Origin: Pseudomonadota bacterium
GTDB lineage: Bacteria > Pseudomonadota > Gammaproteobacteria > Steroidobacterales > Steroidobacteraceae
Length of the DNA: 64,000 bases
Direction: 5' to 3'
NCBI GenBank assembly: GCA_021805275.1
Contig: JAJZFQ010000043.1
Coordinates: 124,001 to 188,000, forward strand
Shown here: positions 36,628 to 45,110 of the stretch, piece after piece
How the letters are laid out: each line of letters opens with the position of its first letter
Numbering within the stretch: the first letter of the stretch is position 1
Program-made: the position numbers and the translations under genes
The notes under the pieces: model-generated
Database searches by the model: none
The model's input: only the letters and a program-made list of their open reading frames with translations
Told to the model about the DNA's origin: nothing

Positions 36628-37543
36628 GTTTCTTCTTCTCCATCGAGGCCGCCTCGTCACTGTCGATCAGCCGCCCGGAGCGCTCCGAGGTGCGCGTCGC
36701 CAGCATCTCGGCGATGATGTCATCAAGCGTCTCAGCGCGACTCTCGATCGCGGCCGACAGCGGATAGCAGCCGAGGGAGCGGAAGCGCACCATGCGCACC
36801 TGCTCGCGCTCCCCGGGATTAAGCGGCATGCGCTCATCGTCGCGCATGATCAGCTGTCCGTTGCGCTCGAGCACCGGGCGGGCCGCAGCGAAGTACAGCG
36901 GCACCACCGGGATGTCCTCGGCGCGCGTGTACTGCCAGATATCGAGCTCCGTCCAGTTCGAGAGCGGAAAGACCCGGATGGTCTCGCCCTGGTTGATACG
37001 GGTGTTGTAGAGGTTCCACAGCTCGGGTCGCTGGTTGCGCGGATCCCAGACGTGGCCGGCGGAGCGGAACGAGAAGACGCGCTCCTTGGCGCGGCTCTTC
37101 TCCTCGTCGCGCCGCGCTCCGCCGAACGCGGCGTCGAACTGCCACTGGTCGAGCGCCTGCTTCAGCGCCTCGGTCTTCATCACCTGCGTGTGCAGCTGCG
37201 ACCCGGAGCTGATCGGGTTGATGCCACGCGCGAGGCCGTCGGGATTGGTGTGCACGAGCAGCCGCACCCCGTAGCGCTCGGCGATGCGGTCGCGGTGCTC
37301 GATCATGGCGCGGAATTTCCAGCCGGTGTCGATGTGCAGCAACGGAAACGGCGGCTTCGCCGGATAGAACGCCTTCAGCGCCAGGTGCAACATGACGCCG
37401 GAGTCCTTGCCGATGGAGTAGAGCATCACCGGATTGCGGAACTCTGCGGCGACCTCACGGATGATGCCGATCGACTCGGACTGGAGCTGACGCAGGTGCG
37501 GCGCAAGACGCGAAGCGGTTGGCTTGGGATCGTTCATGTGCAT
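36611..37543 (-). CDS. cysD: Sulfate adenylyltransferase subunit 2
   Basis: About 310 residues. The PP-loop-like ATP pyrophosphatase motif [21 protein letters not shown] is near residues 40-60, followed by [18 protein letters not shown] near 70, [17 protein letters not shown] near 140 and [24 protein letters not shown] near 195. It adenylates sulfate in complex with CysN. ATG 37543 or 37537 is the start; the former overlaps the cysQ stop region. Middle gene of cysQ-cysD-cysNC. Confidence 0.97.
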   Translation of the reverse strand: MHMNDPKPTASRLAPHLRQLQSESIGIIREVAAEFRNPVMLYSIGKDSGVMLHLALKAFYPAKPPFPLLHIDTGWKFRAMIEHRDRIAERYGVRLLVHTNPDGLARGINPISSGSQLHTQVMKTEALKQALDQWQFDAAFGGARRDEEKSRAKERVFSFRSAGHVWDPRNQRPELWNLYNTRINQGETIRVFPLSNWTELDIWQYTRAEDIPVVPLYFAAARPVLERNGQLIMRDDERMPLNPGEREQVRMVRFRSLGCYPLSAAIESRAETLDDIIAEMLATRTSERSGRLIDSDEAASMEKKKRDGYF

Positions 37544-37547
37544 CGAC

Positions 37548-38351
37548 TCAGGTCGCAAGCGGCGCCAGCGGAAAGGCGCCGGCGGCCACGAAGAAGCTGT
37601 TGCGGAACTCCGGCTTGCCGTAGCGCAGCGGGTGGCCGCCCGGAGCGAGCACCTGGCCGCCGGCGGCGACCAGCACCGCGTGCCCGGCGGCGGTGTCCCA
37701 CTCCATCGTCGGCCCGAGCCGCGGATACAGATCGGCCGCCCCGCTCGCCACCAGGCAGAACTTCAGCGACGAGCCCACCGAGACGCGCTCGCTCACCGGA
37801 TAGCCGCGCAGATACTGTTCAGTCTCGGGGGTAGCGTGCGACCGGGAGACCACCGCGATCAGCCCCGCAGATGGCGCCGGGCGCACGTGCAGCGGCGCAC
37901 GCGCTCCGGGCGCGCCGCCGTCGGGCGACTGTGCGAAGCGGAACGCTCGACCGGCTACCGCATCACCGGCGTAGAGCATGCCGGTCACCGGCGCGTACAC
38001 GACGCCGAGGACCGGTTGCCCGGCGCGGATCAGCGCAATGTTGACCGTGAAGTCACCGCGGCGCGCGATGAACTCCTTGGTGCCATCGAGCGGGTCGACC
38101 AGGAAGAACACATCGCCCACCACCGGAATGTGCCCCGCCGCGCAGGATTCCTCGGCAGCCACCGGAACGTCCGGGGCGATGCGCCCCAGATGCGCCAGAA
38201 TGACCGCCTCGGCGGCACGATCGGCTTCCGTGACCGGCGTGCGATCGGCCTTGTGCTCGACGGGGCAACCGCGCAGATACACCGCGTACGCCTCGCGTCC
38301 CGCGGCCACCGCCACGGGCAGCAACGCCTCGAGCAATGCTGAGTCTGTCAT
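37548..38351 (-). CDS. cysQ: 3'(2'),5'-bisphosphate nucleotidase
   Basis: About 267 residues of the inositol-monophosphatase fold. [22 protein letters not shown] metal region near 38-55 (PVTEAD), AAEES near 68, [27 protein letters not shown] near 85-111 (the DPLDGTKEF metal motif), and [17 protein letters not shown] near 220 are all present. CysQ removes the PAP by-product of PAPS reduction, so it is a natural partner for cysD-cysNC. ATG 38351 chosen; GTG 38360 is also in frame. First gene of the operon. Confidence 0.95.
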   Translation of the reverse strand: MTDSALLEALLPVAVAAGREAYAVYLRGCPVEHKADRTPVTEADRAAEAVILAHLGRIAPDVPVAAEESCAAGHIPVVGDVFFLVDPLDGTKEFIARRGDFTVNIALIRAGQPVLGVVYAPVTGMLYAGDAVAGRAFRFAQSPDGGAPGARAPLHVRPAPSAGLIAVVSRSHATPETEQYLRGYPVSERVSVGSSLKFCLVASGAADLYPRLGPTMEWDTAAGHAVLVAAGGQVLAPGGHPLRYGKPEFRNSFFVAAGAFPLAPLAT

Positions 38352-38552
38352 CGGGGGCACGGCATCGATCCGGTGAAAGTCCAGCCCCCGAGTCTACACA
38401 AAGACCGGCCCTGCGCACCGCTCGCAGCCCCCAGTGCGCTGAGACTTTCGAGCTATGTGATTAGGTTCTCACAGGCCCCCGTGCGGCCCCGCGTGCGCTC
38501 CCCGCCAACCGGGGCGGCGCGACGCGCCCAGGGCGCGCCGCGCCGCCGCCGC

Positions 38553-39137
38553 TCAACCCTGGCGCACCGCCTCGACCTGGATGTGCAGGCGCACCCACAT
38601 CTGAAAGCCCATGGCGCGCCCGAAGGAGATGCCGTAGTCAGCCCGGTTGAACTCGGCAAAGGCGTCCGCCCCGCACCGGTACTGGTGCATCATGGCGACT
38701 TCCTTGCACTCGAAGTGCCGAATGATCAGCGTCAGCGGACGGGTGACCCCGTGCAGCGTGAACTTGCCGAGCACACGCGTCGGGGCACCGTGCTGGAAGT
38801 CCGCGAGGCGTCCGACGTACGTCGCGGTCGGGTACTGGGCGACATCGAGCAATTGAGCTCCGCGGGCATCCTTGTCGAGCTGCGCCTGGCCGAAATCGTC
38901 CGAGGCGGTGTCGACCGTCACATGGACGGTGCCGGTGTGCGCCCCGGAGTCGAGGACGATGGTGCAGCTCGTCTTGGTGAAGATGCCGCGCCACACCGAC
39001 AGGCCACCCATGTGATCGGTGGAGAAACTCGGGTGCGTGTGGGCCGGGTCGCAGACGTAGGTGACGGGCTTGGCGAAGGCCGTGCCAGCCGAGGCCGCGA
39101 GCAGCGCAAGCGGCAGAATCCATCGGGTCGGGCGCAT
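38553..39137 (-). CDS. Secreted YceI-family lipid-binding protein
   Basis: 194 residues. A signal peptide of about 22 residues (ILPLALLAASAGTAFA) precedes the YceI lipocalin-like barrel: YVCDPAHTHPSFSTDHMGGLSVWRGIF near 27-53, VDTASDDFGQAQLDKDARG near 75, YPTATYVGRLADF near 102 and LTLHGVTRPLTL near 125. The family binds isoprenoid or other hydrophobic ligands in the periplasm. AGGAG lies eight bases upstream of ATG 39137. It sits alone between cysQ and ald. Confidence 0.93.
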   Translation of the reverse strand: MRPTRWILPLALLAASAGTAFAKPVTYVCDPAHTHPSFSTDHMGGLSVWRGIFTKTSCTIVLDSGAHTGTVHVTVDTASDDFGQAQLDKDARGAQLLDVAQYPTATYVGRLADFQHGAPTRVLGKFTLHGVTRPLTLIIRHFECKEVAMMHQYRCGADAFAEFNRADYGISFGRAMGFQMWVRLHIQVEAVRQG

Positions 39138-39255
39138 CGTGAGAGCTCCTAGTTGAGTGAACGGGCGCCGGTGCGCGCCCCGCCGCGCCGTCCCATGCGG
39201 CGCGAGCCGCTAGCCTACCGGCAGCCGCCCGCACCGCGCCAGACGTGAATTGCGT

Positions 39256-40368
39256 TTAACCCGCCTTCAGCGGGGAGGGCGCGAGCGGCAGGTTGAGCGA
39301 CTGCGCCACCGCCGGGTGGGTGATCGCGCCGGCGTGCACGTTCAGTCCAGCCGCGAACCCCGGATCCTGGCGCAGCGCCTCCTGCCAGCCCAGATCGGCC
39401 AGCTGGCGCACGTAGGGCAGCGTGGCGTTCGTGAGCGCGAACGTGGAAGTGCGCGCCACCGCGCCCGGCATGTTGGCCACACAGTAATGCACGATGCCAT
39501 CGACGATGAAGGTCGGCTCGGCGTGCGTGGTCGGGCGGCTGGTCTCGAAGCAGCCGCCCTGGTCGATGGCGATGTCGACCAGCACCGATCCGGGCTGCAT
39601 GCTCGAGAGCATCGAGCGAGTGAGGAGCTTCGGGGCGGCCGCCCCGGTGATCAGCACCGCGCCGATCACCAGATCCGCCTCGCGCACCAGCCGCTCGATG
39701 GCCGCCGCGGTGGAATACTCGGTACGCAGTGAGGCACCGAACTGATCCGACAGCTCACGGAGCCGTTCAATCGAGCGATCCACGACCGTGACGTCGGCAT
39801 GCAGGCCGACGGCCATCTGCGCCGCGTGTGTGCCCGCCACCCCGCCGCCGAGAATGACCACCTTGCCCGGTAGCACGCCCGGCACCCCGCCGAGCAGCAC
39901 GCCGCGGCCCCCGTTGGCCTTCTGCAGGCAGCCGGCCCCGACGTGCACCGACATCCGCCCGGCGACCTCGCTCATCGGGGTCAGCAGCGGCAGTGTCCCG
40001 CGCCGGGTCACCGTCTCATAGGCGATGGCAGTGGCGCCGGAGGCCATCAGCGCGCGTGTCTGGGCCGGATCGGGCGCCAGGTGCAGGTAGGTGAAGAGCA
40101 CCTGGCCGGCGCGCAGCATCGCGCACTCCCCGGGCTGTGGCTCTTTTACCTTGACCACAAGCTCTGCATTTGCGAACACCTCCGCGGCGCTGGCAACGAT
40201 GCGGGCGCCGACTGCCCGGTAATCGGCATCGGGAATGCCGATGCCCTCGCCGGCCGCGGATTCGATCAGCACCTCGTGACCCGCGGCGGTGAGCTCGCGC
40301 ACCCCCGCCGGCACCAGTCCGACCCGATACTCGTGAACCTTGATTTCGCGCGGAACGCCGATACGCAT
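39256..40368 (-). CDS. ald: Alanine dehydrogenase
   Basis: 370 residues, the standard length. MRIGVPREIKVHEYRVGLVP starts the protein; KVKEPQP near 73, MSEVAGRMSVHVGA near 132, the NAD-binding VVILGGGVAGTHAAQMAVGL near 170 and DIAIDQGGCFETSRPTTHAEP near 268 are diagnostic. It interconverts L-alanine and pyruvate with NAD and ammonia. GGGGGAG precedes ATG 40368 by six bases. A divergent Lrp-family gene lies 137 bases away, the usual arrangement for ald control. Confidence 0.97.
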   Translation of the reverse strand: MRIGVPREIKVHEYRVGLVPAGVRELTAAGHEVLIESAAGEGIGIPDADYRAVGARIVASAAEVFANAELVVKVKEPQPGECAMLRAGQVLFTYLHLAPDPAQTRALMASGATAIAYETVTRRGTLPLLTPMSEVAGRMSVHVGAGCLQKANGGRGVLLGGVPGVLPGKVVILGGGVAGTHAAQMAVGLHADVTVVDRSIERLRELSDQFGASLRTEYSTAAAIERLVREADLVIGAVLITGAAAPKLLTRSMLSSMQPGSVLVDIAIDQGGCFETSRPTTHAEPTFIVDGIVHYCVANMPGAVARTSTFALTNATLPYVRQLADLGWQEALRQDPGFAAGLNVHAGAITHPAVAQSLNLPLAPSPLKAG

Positions 40369-40430
40369 GATGGTCTCCCCCTGGGCTCGATGGATCAGCA
40401 GCTTACGGGGGGGCGCTGGCGGGAGCTTGC

Positions 40431-40445
40431 GAAATGGACCATTTC
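40431..40445. promoter_or_regulatory. 15-base palindrome between ald and its divergent Lrp-type regulator
   Basis: GAAATGGACCATTTC has seven-base arms mirrored around one central base. It lies 62 bases before the ald start and 60 before the regulator start. A second candidate, CAGAATATTTCTCAT at 40491-40505, agrees with the E. coli Lrp consensus at about 12 of 15 positions and overlaps the regulator's own start. Confidence 0.5.
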
Positions 40446-40505
40446 AGGCAGCCAGACCACAGATTCTGTCTCAAAAGTAGATTTTAATGGCAGAATATTT
40501 CTCAT

Positions 40506-40967
40506 ATGGAGCTCGACCGCTACGATCACGCCATCCTGCGCCACCTGCAGCAGGACGCCCGCATCACCAATGCGCGCCTTGCCAGCGAGGTCAATCTGTC
40601 CGAGTCCGCCTGTCTGCGCCGCGTCAAGGCGCTCGAGGAGTCCGGGCTAGTGGAGGGCTACACGGCACTGATCGATCCGCACAAGGCCGGCTATCCGGTC
40701 AACGTGTTTGTCAGCATCACGCTCGACCGGCAGAGCCAGTCGGGGCTCGAGGCCTTCGAGGCGGCGGTGCGCCGCATCCCGCAGGTCATGGAGTGCTACC
40801 TGATGACCGGCGAGCATGACTACCTGCTGCGTCTGGTCGTGGCGGACCTGGATGATTTCGAGCGCATCCACAGCCAGCACCTCACCCGCCTGCCGAGCGT
40901 GGTGCGCGTGCAGTCGAGCTTCGCGATGCGCACCGTGACGCGCTCGACCGTGCTGCCGGTGCGCTGA
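40506..40967 (+). CDS. Lrp/AsnC-family regulator (AldR-like by position)
   Basis: 153 residues. Helix-turn-helix: LDRYDHAILRHLQQDARITNARLASEVNLSESACLRRVKALEESGLV (in parts, residues 3-50). The RAM domain has VNVFVSITLDRQ near 65, QVMECYLMTGEHDYLLRLVVADLDDFERIH near 93-122, and a C-terminal SSFAMRTVTRSTVLP. Transcribed away from ald; alanine-responsive control of ald is expected by analogy with AldR. It is a paralogue of the regulator at 25085. Confidence 0.94.
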   Translation: MELDRYDHAILRHLQQDARITNARLASEVNLSESACLRRVKALEESGLVEGYTALIDPHKAGYPVNVFVSITLDRQSQSGLEAFEAAVRRIPQVMECYLMTGEHDYLLRLVVADLDDFERIHSQHLTRLPSVVRVQSSFAMRTVTRSTVLPVR

Positions 40968-41203
40968 TCGGGCGCGGGGACGCCCGCCGGGGAGCCTCTC
41001 AGCTGGGCGCCTGCGCACCCGTGGTTGCGGCACAGGCGCACGACCGCAGGAAGCGTCGCATCTGCGGGTACGAACCGTCCCAGCTCGGCTGCAGCCTGAA
41101 GAACTACCGCTGGCGCACGCGCGTTCGACGGATCGATTGACTCCCTGACCTGCAGCCAGTGCGCGCGCTCGGCAGGCGCCGAAGCGGGCCAACGGGCGCC
41201 ACC

Positions 41204-42202
41204 TCAGGTGAGCAGCAGGAGCTTGCCGATGTGGCTGCCCGATTCCATCAGGGCGTGCGCCCGAGCCGCCTCGGCGAGGGGAAACCTCGCCTGGATGGGC
41301 AGATGCAGCCCATGCGACTCGATCAGCGGCCAGATCCGCTCGCGCAGCGCCGCGGCAAGCTCGCCCTTGCGCTCGATGGTCTGCGGGCGCAGCGAGGAGC
41401 CGCCGATCATCAGCCGCTTGGTCATCAGTTGGGTCAGGTCTATTTGCGCGCTGCGTCCGCCCTGGGTGGCGATCACCGCGATGCGTCCCTCCAGCGCCGC
41501 GGCGGCCATGTCGCGCGCCACGTATTCCCCGCCGACCATGTCGAGAATGACATCGGCGCCGCGCCCCGCAGTCGCCGCGAGCGTCGCGGTCACAAAATCC
41601 TCACGCTTGTAATCGATGGCGAACTCGGCACCAAGACTGCGGCACGCGGCGCATTTCTCGGGACTGCCGGCGGTCGCGATCACGCGGGCGCCGAAGGCTT
41701 TGGCGAGCACGATGGCGGTCGTGCCGATCCCGCTCGAGCCTCCATGCACGAGCAGCCACTCCCCGGCCTTCAGCCGCGAGCGTTCCCAGACGTTGTAGTA
41801 CACCGTGAAGACCGTCTCGGGCAGCCCCGCGGCCTCCTCCAGCGTCAGGCCGCGCGGAATGGGCAGGCACTGCACCGCCGGTGCGAGCGCGTATTCGGCA
41901 TACCCGCCGCCGGCCACCAGCGCGCAGACCCGATCCCCGCACGACCACTCGCTCACCTGAGCGCCGATCCGCACGACCTCCCCGGCGATCTCGAGCCCAG
42001 GGATGTCGGTCACGCCCGGCGGCGGCGGATAGAGCCCCTTGCGCTGCAACACGTCTGGACGGTTCACCCCGGCGGCGCGCACGCGAATCAGCACGTCGCG
42101 CGGGCCGGGCGCGGGCACCGCGCGGCGGGTGAGAGACAGCACCTGCGGCTCGCCGGGGGCGGTGATCTCGATGGCATTCATGCTTCTCGGCAAATCGTTC
42201 AT
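41204..42202 (-). CDS. NAD(P)H quinone oxidoreductase of the zinc-free MDR family (PIG3/QorA-like)
   Basis: 332 residues. The MDR fold has VLIRVRAAGVNRPDVLQRKGLYPPPPG near 38-64, PGLEIAGEVVRIG near 67, the hinge LPETVFTVYYNVWERSRLKAGEWLLVHGGSSGIGTTAIVLAKAFGA near 127-172 (nucleotide loop) and a C-terminal LLLLT end. PIG3-like enzymes reduce quinones with NADPH. Its ATG overlaps the arnD stop by four bases, so it is the last gene of the L-Ara4N operon, though it has no known role in that pathway. Confidence 0.94.
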   Translation of the reverse strand: MNDLPRSMNAIEITAPGEPQVLSLTRRAVPAPGPRDVLIRVRAAGVNRPDVLQRKGLYPPPPGVTDIPGLEIAGEVVRIGAQVSEWSCGDRVCALVAGGGYAEYALAPAVQCLPIPRGLTLEEAAGLPETVFTVYYNVWERSRLKAGEWLLVHGGSSGIGTTAIVLAKAFGARVIATAGSPEKCAACRSLGAEFAIDYKREDFVTATLAATAGRGADVILDMVGGEYVARDMAAAALEGRIAVIATQGGRSAQIDLTQLMTKRLMIGGSSLRPQTIERKGELAAALRERIWPLIESHGLHLPIQARFPLAEAARAHALMESGSHIGKLLLLT

Positions 42203-43101
42203 GTCCCCTCCTTCCCTTGCACGGCCAGCGTGCCGGAACGCCCGCGCACGCTGCCGGTGTCGATCGAACAGCGCGGCAGGCGCACCGTCTCGAGCGTCGC
42301 TGCATACGAAGCCAGATCCGTCAGCCGCACCCCGCGCTGCCGCCAGGCGGCGAGCAGCCGCTCGAAGCCCGCCAAGTACGCCCCGCCCTCGAGTTCCGCG
42401 TGCAGCGTGAAGACGTGATCGGCCGGTCCGTCACTCACGCGCAGCAGGTGCTCGATCGGATCGGCCTCACCAAGATCCTCCCGTCCGATCAGCTCATCGA
42501 GCGTCGGCAGCGTCGTCGGCAGCTGCAGCACCGGGACTTCCTGCCCCCCGACGAGCGGCATGAATGGCCCCCGGCCGCGCGTGTCCGATGCGTAGCGGAA
42601 GCCGCACTCGGCCTGCAGTTGCGGCACGTAACGGTTCATCTGCCAGCCGGCCGCGCCGTGCGCCGCCGGCGCCCGGCCGAACACGCGCGTGAACTCATCG
42701 CGCGCGCGCTCGAGCTGCCGGCGCGTCCACTCCCGGTTCGCGCGCGCCACCCCATCCTGCCACTTCACGTGATCCCAGGTGTGCACGCCCGCCTCGAAAC
42801 CACCCGCCTCGACCCGCCGCAGCACGCTCTCGCAACGCCGCCCAATGCGCGGCCCGGGCAACAGGACACCGTAGAGCAGCGTGCGCATCCCGTAGTGACT
42901 GACGACGGACGTGCGGCGCACTTTGCCGAGAAAGCCGCGGCGCAAAACTCGCTTGATGGCCCGGCCCGTGTGATCCGGCCCCAGCGTGAACAGAAACGTC
43001 GCCCGCGCACCATTGCGCTCGAGCGCCGCGGCGAGGCGCGGCACGCCCTCGAGGGTGCCGCGGTAGGTATCGACGTCTATTTTCAGTGCAATGGTGCTCA
43101 T
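42199..43101 (-). CDS. arnD: ArnD: 4-deoxy-4-formamido-L-arabinose-phosphoundecaprenol deformylase
   Basis: 300 residues of the polysaccharide deacetylase (NodB) fold. LKIDVDTYRGTLEGVPRL near 6-23 holds the first catalytic Asp pair; ATFLFTLGPDHTG near 34; VHTWDHVKWQDGV near 108-120 gives the metal His motif; and APAAHGAAGWQMN near 144 and VFTLHAELEGGAY near 230 complete the family pattern. It removes the formyl group before transfer to lipid A. Overlaps the quinone oxidoreductase start by four bases and lies 30 bases after the formyltransferase gene. Confidence 0.95.
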   Translation of the reverse strand: MSTIALKIDVDTYRGTLEGVPRLAAALERNGARATFLFTLGPDHTGRAIKRVLRRGFLGKVRRTSVVSHYGMRTLLYGVLLPGPRIGRRCESVLRRVEAGGFEAGVHTWDHVKWQDGVARANREWTRRQLERARDEFTRVFGRAPAAHGAAGWQMNRYVPQLQAECGFRYASDTRGRGPFMPLVGGQEVPVLQLPTTLPTLDELIGREDLGEADPIEHLLRVSDGPADHVFTLHAELEGGAYLAGFERLLAAWRQRGVRLTDLASYAATLETVRLPRCSIDTGSVRGRSGTLAVQGKEGT

Positions 43102-43131
43102 CGGCCGTGCAGCGCCCTTCGCCTCAGCCGC

Positions 43132-44061
43132 TCAACCGAGCGGCACCGGCCGCGCTTCGAGCGCGCCGGCAAGACGCGCCAGATCGAGCGGCCCGGTCGC
43201 GTTCGCTACTTCGAGCAGCCGCAGCACCGACCCGTCGGCGCAGACGATCTGACATTCGCCCGCCGCGCCGAACAATCGCGGCTGCCCCGGCGCGAGCGTG
43301 TGCCCGGCGACCCGGGTGCGGTGCAACCACCAGCGTTCCCCGCCAATCTCGCCGAAGGCCCCGGGGAACGGCGGGGCAACCGCACGCACCAGATCGTGGA
43401 TGCGCCGCGCGGACCAGTGCCAATCGATGCGCCCATCCTGCGGTCCGCGGCGGCCGAAGTACTGCCCCGCAATGAGCGGCTGAGCGCGCCGCGGACCATT
43501 GCCCGCGAGCAGCCCCGGTAGCGAGCGCACCAACACCATTTCCGCAGCCGCGGTGACCTTGAGGTATACCTCGCGCGCATCATCGTCGCCAAGAATGGGC
43601 ACAGACTGCTGATCGACGATGTCCCCGGCATCGGCGCGCGCGACCATGTAGTGCAGTGTCGCCCCGCTCTCGGGCTCCCCGTTGAGGATCGCCCAGTTGA
43701 CCGGCGCGCGGCCGCGGTACTTCGGTAGCAGCGAACCGTGCATGTTGAGCGCGCCGCGGCCGGCGCTCGCGAGCACCGGCGCACCCAGCATGGCGCGGTA
43801 GTAGAACGAGAAGAGAAAATCCGCATCGAGGGCGGCGAGCTCGGCTGCGAACCGCTCCGTGTTGGGATCCTCGGGGGTGGCGAGCGGCAGTCCGTAATCA
43901 CGCGCGGTTGCCGCGACGCTCGCGAACCACTGCCGCTCGCGCGGGTCATCCGCCACCGTGACCACGAGCGGCACCTCCACGCCGCCGGACAGCAGCGCCT
44001 TCAGGCAGCGCACCCCGACGTCGTGGTAGGCGAAGACGACCGCTCGGGCGCGAGCGCTCAC
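43132..44061 (-). CDS. arnA: UDP-L-Ara4N formyltransferase (ArnA N-terminal domain as a stand-alone gene)
   Basis: 309 residues. This is only the formyltransferase part of ArnA. AYHDVGVRCLKALL near 11, FLFSFYYRAML near 82 and ALNMHGSLLPKYRGRAPVNWAILNGE near 104-129 are typical; Asn106, His108 and Asp144 correspond to the E. coli Asn102/His104/Asp140 active site. The C-terminal OB-like domain has FGRRGPQDGRIDWHWSA near 202. In E. coli the decarboxylase is fused to this protein; here it is encoded at 48300-49358. ATG overlaps arnC. Confidence 0.94.
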   Translation of the reverse strand: MSARARAVVFAYHDVGVRCLKALLSGGVEVPLVVTVADDPRERQWFASVAATARDYGLPLATPEDPNTERFAAELAALDADFLFSFYYRAMLGAPVLASAGRGALNMHGSLLPKYRGRAPVNWAILNGEPESGATLHYMVARADAGDIVDQQSVPILGDDDAREVYLKVTAAAEMVLVRSLPGLLAGNGPRRAQPLIAGQYFGRRGPQDGRIDWHWSARRIHDLVRAVAPPFPGAFGEIGGERWWLHRTRVAGHTLAPGQPRLFGAAGECQIVCADGSVLRLLEVANATGPLDLARLAGALEARPVPLG

Positions 44062-45110
44062 GGCGCCGGGCCCGGGTCGTGCTCGGCGCGCAGCATCTCG
44101 GAGTGATCGAGTTCCGGGTGCGGCTTGGGCAGCGGCAGCACCGCCGGGCGCACCCCGGTCTCACCGGTGTCGATACCGGGCCCGCCCTCGAGAATCGCCG
44201 CGATGGTGTACCGCGGACGCTGGCGCACCTGCTCGTAGATGCGTCCGACGTACTCGCCAACCACCCCGACGCTCACCAGCAGCACGCCGATGAAGAAGAA
44301 GGCGAGACCGAACAGCGTGAACACGCCCTGCACTTCCGGCCCGATGAACAGGCGGCGCAGCGCCAGCACCACCACGAAGCCGAGGGAGATCAGCGCAATG
44401 AGGATGCCGAACATGGTAAAGAACTGCAGCGGCGCGACCGAGAATCCGGTCATCAGGTCAAAGTTCAGGCGGATCAGCCGGTAGAAAGAGTACTTCGACT
44501 GGCCGGCCGCGCGCAGCGCGTGCGCCACCTCGATCTCCACCGGGTGGCGCGCGAAGGTGTAGCCGAGCGCCGGCACGAAGGTGCTGACCTCGACGCAGCG
44601 GTTGATCGCATCGACGATGGTGCGGTGATAGCCCCGCAGCATGCAGCCCTGGTCGGTGATGCGGATCTGCGTGGTGCGCTCGCGCATGCGGTTCATCAGT
44701 CGCGAGGCGGCCTTGCGCCAGTAGACGTCGTGGCGCCTCGCGCGCACCGTGCCGACGTAATCCGCCCCCTGATCCATGGCCGCAACCAGTTTGCCGATCT
44801 CCTCGGGGGGATTCTGCAGGTCGGCATCGAGAGTGATGATGTAATCGCCGCGCGCGTGCGCGAAGCCGGCGAGGATCGCCATGTGTTGGCCGGCATTGCG
44901 CGTCAGGAGCACCACGCGCGTGCACTCGGGGCGCAACTCGAACTGATCGCGCAGCACCGCCGCCGAGCGGTCGCGGCTGCCGTCGTCGACGAACACAACC
45001 TCGTAACCGCGGCCGAGCGCATCGAGCGCCGGATACAGCCGCTCGAACAGCGTTGCCAGGCCCGCCTCCTCGTTGTAGACGGGAATGATGACCGAAATCG
45101 TGGCGCTCAC
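44058..45110 (-). CDS. arnC: ArnC: undecaprenyl-phosphate 4-deoxy-4-formamido-L-arabinose transferase
   Basis: 350 residues. GT2 domain: ISVIIPVYNEEAGLATLFERL near 5-25, EVVFVDDGSRDRSAAVL near 38-54, ITLDADLQNPPEEI near 94-107 (DXD) and RITDQGCMLRGYHRTIVDAI near 148. Two C-terminal membrane helices (about 233-260 and 268-295) anchor it. It transfers the formylated sugar to undecaprenyl phosphate at the inner membrane. Overlaps arnB and the formyltransferase gene by four bases each. Confidence 0.96.
   Translation of the reverse strand: MSATISVIIPVYNEEAGLATLFERLYPALDALGRGYEVVFVDDGSRDRSAAVLRDQFELRPECTRVVLLTRNAGQHMAILAGFAHARGDYIITLDADLQNPPEEIGKLVAAMDQGADYVGTVRARRHDVYWRKAASRLMNRMRERTTQIRITDQGCMLRGYHRTIVDAINRCVEVSTFVPALGYTFARHPVEIEVAHALRAAGQSKYSFYRLIRLNFDLMTGFSVAPLQFFTMFGILIALISLGFVVVLALRRLFIGPEVQGVFTLFGLAFFFIGVLLVSVGVVGEYVGRIYEQVRQRPRYTIAAILEGGPGIDTGETGVRPAVLPLPKPHPELDHSEMLRAEHDPGPAP

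Noticed and set aside
33214..36717. A 1167-codon open frame on the plus strand
   Set aside because: Antisense to the FadB-like, cysNC and cysD genes, with the same compositional artefact.
38523..38537. CGCGCCC-A-GGGCGCG palindrome after the YceI gene as a terminator
   Set aside because: The one-base centre cannot form a proper loop without losing pairs and no T-run follows; such GC palindromes are common here.
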